From Nostoc indistinguendum CM1-VF10 (GTDB lineage Bacteria; Cyanobacteriota; Cyanobacteriia; Cyanobacteriales; Nostocaceae): a stretch of DNA of 32,193 nucleotides. The stretch lies in contig JAHHHS010000085.1 in the NCBI GenBank assembly GCA_019359215.1, positions 1 through 32,193 of the forward strand, written 5' to 3'. Of this stretch, positions 7,177 to 15,923 are shown piece after piece. How positions within the stretch are numbered: position 1 is the stretch's first letter; every line of letters starts with the position of its first letter. The notes beneath the pieces are model-generated. The model was not told the origin of the DNA, did not search any database, and saw only the letters and a program-made list of their open reading frames with translations. Both the position numbers and the translations under genes were made by a program.

Positions 7177-8319
7177 CTAAAATTTACCCTTGGGAATTGA
7201 CCCTTCAATTCCCTCAACATACCAATCCATCGCCAGTTGTCTCTGATCATCCAAAACTTTACCTTTTGGCACTTGTACTACCCCTTTTTGATCTTTCACC
7301 GGGCCATCAAAAGGGTGTGCAGTACCCTGAATAAACTCATCCCGCTTCGCATTCACCAGTTGTTGCACATCCATTGGAATCGCTTGATTCATCGGGGAAA
7401 TATCTACCATTCCTTGAACAATCCCATCCCAAACCTCTTGAGATTTCCAAGTATTACTCATTACAGCCAAGGCTTTATCTGTATAGAATTTGCCCCATTT
7501 ATTAATAGCTGATGTCAGGTGGGCTTTTTGACCAAACTTACTCATGTCACTGTTGTAGGCAAAAGCATAAATACCTTTTTCCTGTGCCAATTGGACAACA
7601 GCACCAGAATCGGTATGCTGCGTCAGTACATCCGCACCTAAATTGAACAAAGCTTGAGCCGCTTCTCTTTCTTTAGCTGGATCGTACCAACTTTCTACCC
7701 AAAGTACTCTAACTTTTGCTTGGGGATTTGTTAACCTTACTCCTTGGGTAAATGCACTGATTCCCCGAATCACTTCTGGAATTGGATATGCGCCAATAAA
7801 ACCAATTACATTTGATTTTGTCATCTTACCAGCAATCATGCCGGTTAAGTAACGCGGTTCTTCAAAGCGTCCTAGATAAGTGCCGACATTGGCAGCACGT
7901 TTGTATCCTCTACAGTGTTCAAAGGCAACATCACTAAAGTCTTTGGCAACTTTAATTGTTGGGTTCATGTAGCCAAAGGAAGTTGTAAAAATCAACTTGT
8001 TACCATCTAATGCTAGTTGGCGAATTACCCTTTCAGCTTCAACACCTTCGTTGACATTTTCCACAAAGGTAGTTTTTACCTTATCTTGAAGATTGGCTTC
8101 CATGTCTCTGCGACCTAAATCATGGGCATAAGTCCAGCCAAAATCACCTACATAATCGGCATAAACAAATCCCACCTTTAGAGGTTCGTTTACCGCTACA
8201 GGCGACGCTGAGGGAGATACCTCACCCTGCGATTTGGAATTTTTGCTTTGAGAGCAACTATTTAAGGCAAAGCTAGATCCTGCTAAAGTGACATACTTTA
8301 GAAAATTCCGACGATCCAT
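7177..8319 (-). CDS. BMP-family ABC transporter substrate-binding lipoprotein
   Basis: This 380-residue protein starts with a twin-arginine signal (DRRNFLKYVTLAGSSFALNSC) that ends in a lipobox (LNSC), so it is probably exported and membrane-anchored. A Ser/Pro-rich linker follows, then a Bmp/PF02608-like periplasmic binding fold: LKVGFVYADYVGDFGWTYAH, KLIFTTSFGYM, GFIGAYPIPEVIRGI, HTDSGAVVQLAQEKGIYAFA. Family members bind nucleosides or related ligands. No ABC permease or ATPase gene is adjacent, so the partner must be elsewhere. It converges on cobK with a 39-base gap. Confidence 0.9.
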   Translation of the reverse strand: MDRRNFLKYVTLAGSSFALNSCSQSKNSKSQGEVSPSASPVAVNEPLKVGFVYADYVGDFGWTYAHDLGRRDMEANLQDKVKTTFVENVNEGVEAERVIRQLALDGNKLIFTTSFGYMNPTIKVAKDFSDVAFEHCRGYKRAANVGTYLGRFEEPRYLTGMIAGKMTKSNVIGFIGAYPIPEVIRGISAFTQGVRLTNPQAKVRVLWVESWYDPAKEREAAQALFNLGADVLTQHTDSGAVVQLAQEKGIYAFAYNSDMSKFGQKAHLTSAINKWGKFYTDKALAVMSNTWKSQEVWDGIVQGMVDISPMNQAIPMDVQQLVNAKRDEFIQGTAHPFDGPVKDQKGVVQVPKGKVLDDQRQLAMDWYVEGIEGSIPKGKF

Positions 8320-8731
8320 ATTTTATTAATAGGTTTACCCATTAAAAAGATTTTTATGATTGCTGGTAATGGCAGACACGGTTTAGATTAGCTATTTACT
8401 TAATTTTAACTTTTTATTTCTGCCGTCAACTTACTTAATAAAGAAGTCGAATGATGGTAATATTATAGACAATCAAAACTCTTTTTCAGAAAGCAGATAT
8501 TTAAAGCCAGCTTTTTGATAAAAGTGCGATCGCAGGATAATTAAGAAAAGCCTGAAAACTTCTTATTTTAGATAATTCGCATCACGATGCATTTATACAG
8601 TGCGTCTAGGTATAATGCCATTCACGTTAAGTTGACACCTATGACAGATGTACGCCCCTACATTCGCGGAGCGTCCCGCAGGGATGGGATGTTTTTTACT
8701 GGAAGTCTCTTATTTCGAGAAAGTTTCCTTA
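8320..8731. other. intergenic region, repeat remnants
   Basis: These 412 bases hold the upstream region of the BMP gene (AT-rich, 8320-8480), one HIP1 octamer near 8527, and at 8647-8690 a gcgtcccgcagggatggga element. That element resembles the gcggcttcccgcagggtagg repeat at 1595 and 1649. I see no gene. Confidence 0.6.
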
Positions 8732-8915
8732 GAGGTCGTTTGAAAAGTGTTTCGCTGTGATAGGCACTTTTAGATCCCCCCTAACTCACCTTTTTTAGAG
8801 GGGAACCGGAGTTAAAGTCCCCCTTTTTAAGGCGAGCCACTCTTATTGCATCTGGCGTGGATTTAGAGGTATCTAAAACCTTTTATACCGACAACAGGAC
8901 TTTTCAAACAACCTC
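8732..8915. mobile_element. 184-bp MITE with IS5-like terminal repeats
   Basis: The terminal inverted repeats are gaggtcgtttgaaaagt at 8732-8748 and its near-perfect complement at 8899-8915 (16 of 17). A TTA direct duplication flanks them (8729-8731, 8916-8918). The interior has no open frame and contains tcccccctaac / ggagttaaagtcccc segments that can pair. The right repeat is identical to the inverted repeat of the IS end at 32068-32084, so that element or a relative is the probable source of transposase. The TTA on the right is the stop codon of the adjoining gene. Confidence 0.85.
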
Positions 8916-9692
8916 TTAGCGATTTGCTACCAATTTTTGAGCAATTTTTTGCTTAAATAGACGATAAAAAAACAATGGATTACCAATAATATAACGATCC
9001 CATAGACGAGTAGGTTCAGTAACTAGGCGTGTTAACCACTCGAAGCCATTATTCGTCAGCCACTCGGGGCCACGATATGTAGAGTTAGTATAAAAATCTA
9101 GACACGCGCCTAAAGGTAAAAATACACGAGCTTCAATTTTATTGAAGTTATCTAAAATCCACCTTTCCTGTAATGGCATACCAAAACCGATATATAAAAT
9201 ATCTGGTCGAAAATTATTAATTTTTTCTATTATTAAATCATTCTCTTTTCCTGATTTATCAAAGTAACCATGATGTCCGCCTATCCGAAGGTTAGGTGCA
9301 ATTGATCCTAACTTTGTAATTGCTTCATCGACTACCCCGGGTTTTCCAGCTAATAAAAATAATGAGATATTTTCTTTTTCACATTTCAATGCTAAATCTT
9401 CTATATAATCTGGTGCTGTCATGCGATGTGCAGAATCCAGAGAATAACCGCTTAAGTTAGCCGCTAACAATACACCAAATCCATCGCAAAATACTAAATC
9501 TGCGTTATTTAAAAAGTCTCGATACCAAGGCTTTTCATAAGCAAAATTCATTGCTCTAATATTTACATTTTCTACAATTGTCTTTTTGGGGGTTTTGACT
9601 GATTCTACTAAATAATCGATTAGTTCTTGTACTTTAACTTGATGGAATCTTGTATCAAACAACTTGATTTCAGGGAAAGTTTTTGTATCCAT
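8916..9692 (-). CDS. WecG/TagA/CpsF family glycosyltransferase
   Basis: This GT26-type enzyme transfers a sugar to a lipid-linked acceptor in surface polysaccharide assembly. From ATG 9692 (AGGAAATAACA upstream) it has 258 residues; the longer frame to 9722 has no site. The family motifs are in place: TIVENVNIRAMNFA, ADLVFCDGFGV (64-74), HRMTAPDY, LFLLAGKPGV and the diagnostic GFGMPLQERW (169-178). The C-terminal membrane-associated helix is amphipathic and basic (FFYRLFKQKIAQKLVANR). It lies 66 bases after a GT4 gene, probably the same transcript. Its stop codon is the MITE target duplication. Confidence 0.92.
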   Translation of the reverse strand: MDTKTFPEIKLFDTRFHQVKVQELIDYLVESVKTPKKTIVENVNIRAMNFAYEKPWYRDFLNNADLVFCDGFGVLLAANLSGYSLDSAHRMTAPDYIEDLALKCEKENISLFLLAGKPGVVDEAITKLGSIAPNLRIGGHHGYFDKSGKENDLIIEKINNFRPDILYIGFGMPLQERWILDNFNKIEARVFLPLGACLDFYTNSTYRGPEWLTNNGFEWLTRLVTEPTRLWDRYIIGNPLFFYRLFKQKIAQKLVANR

Positions 9693-9758
9693 TGTTATTT
9701 CCTTTTTGTTTACTTTAGACAAGCTTATGGTTAATCAATTATGTTCAGAATATGGCTT

Positions 9759-10835
9759 TCAACCTACGACTGATGCATAAATGTATTTTAAGGATGCAAG
9801 ATAATTGTTGATATCTAAGTGTTTAACACTAACCCGTGCATTATTTCCTAGAGATATTCTCAAATTTTTATCTGCAATTAAAGATTGCATTGCCTCTGAC
9901 AACTGTTGAATATTACCTGGATTAAGTAATAAACCATTCTGGTTTTGAGTAACTACTTCGGGTATCCCTCCTACTTTAGTAGTTATGACAGCTAAACCCC
10001 AACTCATTGCTTCTAGTAGCGCCATCGGCAAACCTTCGTTGTAAGAAGGTAAAACAAATACATCAGCTTTACCTAAAAGCTCGTCGCGTTTTTCTTTGTC
10101 TACCCAATCAAGGATAGTGATGTGGTCAACAAGATTTAGAGTTTGAATCAAACTACGAGCTTTTTCTACATCTCCATCCCCGGCCATAGTCAACTTTGCT
10201 TTACTTTTCTCTTCGGCAGGTATAGAAGCGAATGCGTTAATTAAATCAAATGCACCTTTGCGCTGACCAATGCGCCCTAAAAATAAGAAAAATACCTCGT
10301 TGGAATCTACATGCTGTGGAATTTGGGCGGGAATTCTTACCGCGTTAGGCAGAACAATAACTTGCTCTGGCTTCAAACCAAGATTTTCAATATAAAATTT
10401 TTTCCAGCTATCTGATAAAACAATAAAACGGGTACATTTACTAAAAGACCAACTGAGCCATTTCTGAAGCAATTGGGGAAGCTCAGAGTAAAACAAATGA
10501 AAGTCAGCACTATGAGCATGAATAATTAGCGGTTTTTTAAATAGCCAACAAATAAGACTAGTGATTGAGTGACGAAAAGCGCTACCTCTCTCTGAAACAT
10601 GAACGTGAATTAGGTCGGCTTTATTATTTAATAAGTTCCAAAATAACTCCCCTATTGCCTGCACAAACACTAATACTTTTTGGGGAGCAGAGCCATTGGG
10701 TAAAGTAGTTATATGTGTAAATTCAATGTCAGAAGTAGCTTCAGTGGCTTCTTCAAGGATGAGCTTTTGCACGGAAACTATTCCACCTTGCCGCTCTAAG
10801 CTTTCGCCTAACATAGTAATCTTTATAGGACTCAT
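9759..10835 (-). CDS. GT4 family glycosyltransferase
   Basis: This 358-residue GT-B glycosyltransferase has the N-terminal Rossmann part ITMLGESLERQGGIVSVQKL and a membrane-facing basic helix (LLQKWLSWSFSKCTRF). The C-terminal donor domain has VFFLFLGRIGQRKGAFDLINAF, LTMAGDGD and the E-x7-E motif PSYNEGLPMALLEAM. The donor is likely a nucleotide sugar; the acceptor is unknown. With the downstream WecG-type gene it forms a two-gene polysaccharide unit without visible export genes here. Confidence 0.93.
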   Translation of the reverse strand: MSPIKITMLGESLERQGGIVSVQKLILEEATEATSDIEFTHITTLPNGSAPQKVLVFVQAIGELFWNLLNNKADLIHVHVSERGSAFRHSITSLICWLFKKPLIIHAHSADFHLFYSELPQLLQKWLSWSFSKCTRFIVLSDSWKKFYIENLGLKPEQVIVLPNAVRIPAQIPQHVDSNEVFFLFLGRIGQRKGAFDLINAFASIPAEEKSKAKLTMAGDGDVEKARSLIQTLNLVDHITILDWVDKEKRDELLGKADVFVLPSYNEGLPMALLEAMSWGLAVITTKVGGIPEVVTQNQNGLLLNPGNIQQLSEAMQSLIADKNLRISLGNNARVSVKHLDINNYLASLKYIYASVVG

Positions 10836-11058
10836 AACAAAAGAGCTTATTTATGGTAGATAAATTCATCAAATATTTATGTACAGCACATTGTACTTAA
10901 ACTATGATTAAGTTATGTATTTGTCAATGATAGTCATTAAGAGCTTTAGTGTAATAAAGATTACCATGTCGCAAAGGCCGGGCTAAACGTTGTTTACCCG
11001 TGGCGTGTACTTTATTCTTAAAACTGATTGAATTATCTGTTGACAGGGCGGAAAACTA

Positions 11059-12558
11059 ATGAACTTATTTGAGCTTTTAGCAGGGGAAGACAATCATCCT
11101 GCCCTAGTTACGCCTGAGGAGCGATCGCTAACCTATAAGCAATTGCGCGAGAATATTGTTGGACTGGTATCGCAACTCAACAGCTTTGGATTAAAACGAG
11201 GCGAACGCATTGCCATTGCCATGACTAACGGTTCACCAATGGCTATTACCTTTTTGGCTGCCGCCCTGTGTGGCACTGCTGCACCCTTAAATCCCAAATA
11301 CAAACAAGAAGAATTTACTTTCTACTACGAAGATATCCAAGCAAAAGCACTGATTACGCTATCTGAGTCGCCAAAAGCAGCTATTGCCGCCGTCACACCC
11401 GACATGATGCTGATTAATGCCAAGGTAAATACTGACGGTACACTGAGTTTTGAATTAGTCAAAGAGAAACTTCCCCCTTGCTCCCAGCTAAGAGCTCCCT
11501 TGCCTCAGTCTGATGATCTGGCGATGATTCTCCACACTAGCGGCACCACCAGTCGTCCCAAGCGTGTGCCGATTCGTCATCGCAACTTAATCGCCTCAGC
11601 TGGCAACATCATTGGTGCTTACTCACTCACAGCAGATGACACTACACTTTGCCTAATGCCCCTGTTCCACATTCACGGATTGGTGGGCTGTTTACTAGCA
11701 ACTCTAGGATCGGGCGGCACATTAATTTGTCCTAATGGTTTTAATGCCTTGGAGTTTTGGAAACTGGTAGATACCTACAAACCTACCTGGTACTCCGCAG
11801 CGCCAACCATGCATCAGACAATTTTGGCCCGCGCTAGCCGCAACACAGAAATTGTCAAAGCTAACCGCTTTCGTTTCATTCGCTCTAGTAGCGCTCCCTT
11901 GCCCCCAATTATCATTGAACAACTAGAGGCAACTCTCAATGCTCCCGTGGTGGAATCTTACAGCATGACTGAAGCATCTCACTTAATGACCACCAACCCT
12001 CTACCGCCAAAAGTGCGGAAACCAGGTACTGTCGGTTATGGCTTTGGTGTGGAAGTCGGCATTATGGACTCCGAAGGCAACTTATTATCTCAGCGAAGCC
12101 TGGGCGAGGTGGTGGTAAAAGCACCCAGTGTCATAGATGGCTACGAAAACAACCCGGAAGCTAACGCCACAGCTTTTGTAAACGGTTGGTTCCGCACAGG
12201 GGATCAGGGAACACTGGATGCAGACGGCTACCTCCGCTTGACTGGACGCATTAAAGAATTGATTAACCGGGGTGGGGAAAAAATTTCTCCTTTAGAAGTG
12301 GATGATGTCTTGCTGCGCCATCCCGCCGTCGCTGAAGCTTTAGCCTTTGCCGTCCCCCACAAATCTTTAGGAGAAGATATCCATGCTGCTGTTGTCCTCA
12401 AAGGAGAAGTCAGCGAAAAAGAACTTTTAACTCACTGTTCAACCATGCTGGCAGACTTCAAAGTTCCTAAACAAATTCACATTTTGGAGCAACTACCTCG
12501 TGGTGCTACTGGGAAACTGCAACGGTTAGCTATGGCGAAATTGCTTAACATAAGCTAA
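11059..12558 (+). CDS. acyl-activating enzyme, oxalyl-CoA synthetase-like
   Basis: This 499-residue ANL-superfamily enzyme makes an acyl-AMP and then an acyl-CoA. The AMP/phosphate loop is LHTSGTTSRPKRVP (158-171), where most members have GxPKG. The SGTTSRPK form is the one I associate with plant AAE3 and yeast Pcs60 oxalyl-CoA synthetases. Further motifs are ESYSMTEASH, GWFRTGDQGTLDADGYLRLTGR and the catalytic-lysine end LPRGATGKLQR. Substrate is uncertain: oxalate or another short acid. It is divergent from the GT4 gene across a 223-base spacer. Confidence 0.88.
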   Translation: MNLFELLAGEDNHPALVTPEERSLTYKQLRENIVGLVSQLNSFGLKRGERIAIAMTNGSPMAITFLAAALCGTAAPLNPKYKQEEFTFYYEDIQAKALITLSESPKAAIAAVTPDMMLINAKVNTDGTLSFELVKEKLPPCSQLRAPLPQSDDLAMILHTSGTTSRPKRVPIRHRNLIASAGNIIGAYSLTADDTTLCLMPLFHIHGLVGCLLATLGSGGTLICPNGFNALEFWKLVDTYKPTWYSAAPTMHQTILARASRNTEIVKANRFRFIRSSSAPLPPIIIEQLEATLNAPVVESYSMTEASHLMTTNPLPPKVRKPGTVGYGFGVEVGIMDSEGNLLSQRSLGEVVVKAPSVIDGYENNPEANATAFVNGWFRTGDQGTLDADGYLRLTGRIKELINRGGEKISPLEVDDVLLRHPAVAEALAFAVPHKSLGEDIHAAVVLKGEVSEKELLTHCSTMLADFKVPKQIHILEQLPRGATGKLQRLAMAKLLNIS

Positions 12559-12598
12559 ATCAGCGATACACTAAGAAAAATTCCTTGAGGAAGCTTTG

Positions 12599-12988
12599 AT
12601 GGCACGGTCAAACGGGGTTAAAACTGAAATGTCTGCACAGGAATTACCTACAATTTCAGATGAAGATACAGAGACAATTGAAGATTCGCCGGAAGTAGTA
12701 GAGGATATCCAGGATATTGACGACATCTTGAACTCACTCAAAACCTTACTGAGTAGCCTAGAAAAGCTCCAAAAAGTCCGGCAAGAAGTGGGCGATATCA
12801 AACCGTTAATTGGGCGGATGCTTGATGGTGAACTGGTTGCTGGTGAAGAACTTGAGCAACTTAAGACAGGTGTGAGCAGTCTTTCTCGCCTTGTTCGGGC
12901 TTATAATGACCATCAAATAGCGTTGGCTAAAGCGCAATCTGCTAGAAACTTGCTAGATCAAGTCCTTAAAGAGCGTAAAGCTAATTGA
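12599..12988 (+). CDS. small acidic coiled-coil protein, unknown
   Basis: It has 129 residues from ATG 12599, 5 bases after GAGGAAG. Residues 10-45 are very acidic (SDEDTETIEDSPEVVEDIQD). From ~45 a long helix with heptad-like leucines runs to the end (ILNSLKTLLSSLEKLQ, RNLLDQVLKERK). It is soluble. Location 40 bases after the ligase suggests co-transcription. I recognise no named family. Confidence 0.75.
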   Translation: MARSNGVKTEMSAQELPTISDEDTETIEDSPEVVEDIQDIDDILNSLKTLLSSLEKLQKVRQEVGDIKPLIGRMLDGELVAGEELEQLKTGVSSLSRLVRAYNDHQIALAKAQSARNLLDQVLKERKAN

Positions 12989-12995
12989 AACAAGA

Positions 12996-13027
12996 AGCGA
13001 TCGCATTTTTTGAAATATGCGATCGCT
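12996..13027. terminator. hairpin built from two HIP1 sites
   Basis: An 11-base perfect stem (agcgatcgcat / atgcgatcgct) with a 10-base T-rich loop lies 8 bases after the stop of the preceding gene. Each arm contains a HIP1 octamer. There is no strong T-tract after it, so it is a weak terminator or mRNA 3'-end stabiliser. Confidence 0.55.
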
Positions 13028-13069
13028 CCCCTAATTATCCAAATGCTTAAATGCACAGCGTTCGAGGAT

Positions 13070-13570
13070 CTGGGATCAATGCCATCATCCCCAGCCCGAC
13101 CTTCGAGGGTGTCGTTACCTGCTAAACCAGTGAGGATATTGTTGCTATTATCGCCGATGAGGAAGTCGTTGTAGGATGAACCTTCGAGGTTTTCAATCGA
13201 GATAAATTTATCGCCTGTGGCATCTCCTTGCCAACCTGTGCCTTCAGCCAAACTAGCAGCAACACCAGATGTCGCGGTAATGTAAGAGGCGGTATCATTG
13301 CCAGTGCCACCGTCGAGGATATCGGAAGGCCAGCCTGTGCCAGTGCCACCAATGAGGTAGTCGTCCCCAGTGCCGCCAAAGATTTCATCATTGCCGTTTT
13401 CACCAAAGAGGCGATCGCTTCCTTCTTTCCCTTCGATGATGTCGTTGCCATCGCCACCAAGAATGCTGTTGACGTTGCTATCTCCGATGAGGGTGTCTTT
13501 GAAGCGAGAACCAATGACGTTTTCTATCAGCTTGATTGTATTGATATTTCCAAAGCCGTCATTCGTAAGT
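13070..13570 (-). pseudogene. RTX (hemolysin-type Ca-binding) repeat relic
   Basis: About 165 residues in one minus-strand frame show RTX nonapeptides (GGDGNDIIEGKEGSDRLFG, GNDEIFGGTGDDYLIGGTG, LTGLAGNDTLEGRAGDD). Between them is the VAASLAEGTGWQGDATGD and SIENLEGSSYNDFLIGD spacer typical of cyanobacterial Ca-binding proteins. Both ends run abruptly into non-homologous sequence: upstream a dispersed repeat at 13579, downstream unrelated codons after GDDGID. There is no start codon in context and no secretion signal, so it is a fragment of a larger lost gene. Confidence 0.75.
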
Positions 13571-13578
13571 GCCGTCAA

Positions 13579-13609
13579 GCCATGTCTACGATGGGCTAAG
13601 CCTACGCAC
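13579..13609. repeat. interspersed repeat, copy A
   Basis: A 31-base segment containing catgtctacgatgggctaag is the same element as the one at 20586-20616 read on the opposite strand, with about 26 of 31 positions equal. Such gtctacgacgggctacgcc elements are scattered in Nostoc genomes as I recall. Here it marks the broken end of the RTX relic. Confidence 0.65.
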
Positions 13610-13680
13610 TTCACACAAAGCAACGGCACACATCTGTGGTTTCATTTGAAGGATATCAAAATTTTGCAAGATATCTACTT

Positions 13681-15414
13681 ATGATGATGAACGTAGCACC
13701 CGCCATTGTAATACTAGGTCAAAATAGCGTGACAGTAGCACGCAAAATAATCACTGTCCTGCCAGGGGCGACACTATACGGTCTAGCCGATCGCACATCT
13801 GGAGTTGATGTCAGCTTTACTAACTTTGGCGAGACGTTGCGCGAGTTATTTGCCCAAGGAACGCCGCTAATTGGCATTTGTGCCGCCGGCATTTTAATTA
13901 GGACGCTAGCTCCCGTACTCTCGGATAAACAACAGGAACCACCAGTGCTAGCTGTGGCTGAAGATGGTAGTGCTGTTGTCCCCCTGTTGGGCGGACTTGG
14001 TGGGGTAAACGATTTGGCCCGGCGCATTGCCGAAGCGCTTGATGTCAAGCCTGCAATTACGACTACTGGCGACTTACGTTTGGGCACAACGCTGTTATCT
14101 CCTCCCCCCGGATACCATTTAGCAAACCCAGAGGATGCGAAGAAATTTATCTCAGATTTACTAGCTGGGGCAAAAGTCAAATTAGAAGGAGTAGCGCCTT
14201 GGTTGAGCCATAGCAAACTCCCCATAGATCCACAGGGAGATTTGACCATTCAAGTTACGGAACGTTTGGTGGCTCCTACAGCCAACTGCCTTGTCTACCA
14301 CCCAGCAACGATCGCGATCGCAATTAGTGACATGATTGATGATGCAGTCACTTTAGTACAGCAGCTACTAGCTGATGCCAAACTAGAAAAAGCATCAGTC
14401 GCCGGGATATTTGCACCCATCACCACCGCAGCCAATCCCGCAATCCACGCCGTAGCTAGCGCCTTCGGAGTGCCTGCCCGCTTTTTTACCCCAAATCAGC
14501 TAGAAAGTCTGTTATCACAAGGTTATAGCTGCGCCCAAGCAGTAGCGATCGCAGCTACAGGTACATCCCCTTTATCTTCCTCATCTCCTCAGATTGCGAT
14601 CGCCATTGCCCCTCAACCAATTGACCCCAACACCATCGGTCAGCCACGAGGACGATTAGCGATTATTGGCACAGGGCCTGGTGGATCGCAATGGATGTCT
14701 CCCGAAGTCAAGGAGATACTCAAGTCGGCAACTGACCTAGTGGGTTATAAAACTTATTTAGATTTAGTTGGTTCTCTAGCTGATGGTAAGCAACGGCATG
14801 AGTCTGACAACCGCGAAGAAGAAGCACGGGCAAAAATGGCCCTTGATTTGGCAGCATCTGGGCGATATGTAGCTGTCGTTTCATCTGGTGATCCTGGTAT
14901 CTATGCAATGGCAACAGCAGTTTTTGAAGTGTGCGATCGCTATGCTAAACCCGAATGGGACACTATCGACATTCATGTAGCACCAGGCATCTCCGCCATG
15001 CAGGCAGCAGCAGCAGCCATTGGTGCGCCCCTTGGACATGACTTTTGTGCTATTTCCCTATCTGACATCTTGAAACCTTGGTCTGCGATCGAACAACGAA
15101 TTGCTGCTGCTGCTGAGGCTGATTTCGTAATTGCTTTCTACAATCCTGTTTCTAAAGAGCGTACCTGGCAACTGGCAGAAGCGAGAAATATTTTGCTGCG
15201 ACATAGAACACCGGATACACCAATAGTGTTGGCGCGGAATCTCGGTAGACCAGGACAGGCGGTAAAAGTGATTACACTTGACCAGTTAGCACCAGCAAGC
15301 GCTGATATGCGGACAATTATTCTCGTTGGTTCCACAAAAACCCGAACCATCAAGCGCAACGATGATAATATCTGGGTTTATACGCCGCGTCGCTATACCG
15401 AACCGCAGGTATGA
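13681..15414 (+). CDS. cobJ: CbiG-CobJ fusion, precorrin-3B methyltransferase
   Basis: A bifunctional corrin-ring enzyme. Residues 1-~310 are CbiG-like, which opens the delta-lactone of cobalt-precorrin-5A: AIVILGQNSVTVARKI, GICAAGILIRTLAPVL, GGLGGVNDLARRIAEAL, VAGIFAPITTAANPAI. Residues ~322-577 are CobJ/CbiH, which adds the C-17 methyl and contracts the ring: GRLAIIGTGPGGSQWMSPEV, SSGDPGIYAMA, HVAPGISAMQAAAA, FYNPVSKERTWQLAEA. Length 577 residues. Three ATGs in tandem (13681, 13684, 13687) could start it; no strong Shine-Dalgarno precedes them. Both halves are intact. It has no riboswitch immediately upstream, unlike the cobK locus. Confidence 0.94.
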   Translation: MMMNVAPAIVILGQNSVTVARKIITVLPGATLYGLADRTSGVDVSFTNFGETLRELFAQGTPLIGICAAGILIRTLAPVLSDKQQEPPVLAVAEDGSAVVPLLGGLGGVNDLARRIAEALDVKPAITTTGDLRLGTTLLSPPPGYHLANPEDAKKFISDLLAGAKVKLEGVAPWLSHSKLPIDPQGDLTIQVTERLVAPTANCLVYHPATIAIAISDMIDDAVTLVQQLLADAKLEKASVAGIFAPITTAANPAIHAVASAFGVPARFFTPNQLESLLSQGYSCAQAVAIAATGTSPLSSSSPQIAIAIAPQPIDPNTIGQPRGRLAIIGTGPGGSQWMSPEVKEILKSATDLVGYKTYLDLVGSLADGKQRHESDNREEEARAKMALDLAASGRYVAVVSSGDPGIYAMATAVFEVCDRYAKPEWDTIDIHVAPGISAMQAAAAAIGAPLGHDFCAISLSDILKPWSAIEQRIAAAAEADFVIAFYNPVSKERTWQLAEARNILLRHRTPDTPIVLARNLGRPGQAVKVITLDQLAPASADMRTIILVGSTKTRTIKRNDDNIWVYTPRRYTEPQV

Positions 15415-15472
15415 TAAGCGCTGAAGAGAGCAGAGGGAAATCCGGGCTTAACTGAACCGTATGGGGAACTAT

Positions 15473-15491
15473 GGTGAAAAGTTTTTCCACC
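15473..15491 (+). terminator. possible terminator of cobJ
   Basis: ggtgaaaa pairs with ttttccacc with one bulge, ~60 bases after the cobJ stop. The stem is short and there is no long T-tract. Confidence 0.35.
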
Positions 15492-15577
15492 TTCTTGGGT
15501 ATTTCCTTGCTGGGGGCAAGTCTTACTATCAGCAGAGATAATTTTCATCAATGATCAGGAAAATAGGAATGGAAAAT

Positions 15578-15621
15578 AAACAACTCCCACCTCAGTCTCA
15601 ATGGTGAAGTGGGAGTTGTTT
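15578..15621. terminator. 13-bp hairpin, bidirectional terminator candidate
   Basis: Perfect inverted repeat aaacaactcccac / gtgggagttgttt with an 18-base loop. A-rich and T-rich ends on both sides allow termination in either direction. Confidence 0.65.
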
Positions 15622-15728
15622 AGCTACGAATTATCTCTACATTGGAGATGCATTTTATGTTTTGGGAGAAGTGATTGAAGCGATTGATGAAGTAAAACAA
15701 ATCACTTAACAAAAGGAAGGAACTATAA

Positions 15729-15923
15729 ATGATTGAGCCAAAAAAACTCATCAAAGGAAAGCTGTACGAGTTTCGTGGGGTGCAAATGCGCTACAGTCAC
15801 CCCTGCCAATATGCAGTGCAGGCTCGGTTTGCATTCATTGACTCAAAGGGCCAACGCAAAGAATTAGGGATACTGCTTGTAAAGCGGGAACTACTTGAGG
15901 TTAGGGAGTTAGCAAATAACTAA
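15729..15923 (+). CDS. small basic protein, unknown, 64 aa
   Basis: It has 64 residues from ATG with a very good site (AAAGGAAGGAACT) 7-14 bases upstream. The composition is basic, with an alternating beta pattern (LIKGKLYEFRGVQMRY, ARFAFIDSKGQRKELGILLV) suggesting a small beta-barrel or SH3-like fold. No family recognised. It stands alone between two terminator-like hairpins. Confidence 0.7.
   Translation: MIEPKKLIKGKLYEFRGVQMRYSHPCQYAVQARFAFIDSKGQRKELGILLVKRELLEVRELANN

Larger units (their letters stand above)
15415..15728. other. structured spacer after cobJ
   Basis: The 314-base spacer contains two hairpins (15473-15491 and 15578-15621) and an opened frame without ATG at 15608-15709, noted separately. 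A gggaaatccgggctt / aaccgtatggggaa stretch at 15435-15470 looks RNA-like but matches no family I can name. Confidence 0.4.

Noticed and set aside
12958..13069. C-terminal extension of the RTX frame
   Set aside because: Sequence after GDDGID loses all RTX character and overlaps the HIP1 hairpin and the previous gene's end.
13228..13684. Plus-strand frames of 123 and 104 aa
   Set aside because: Antisense shadows of the RTX repeat coding frame.
15435..15470. Group II intron fragment
   Set aside because: aaccgtatggggaa only loosely resembles the intron 3' region; no reverse transcriptase or domain V seen.
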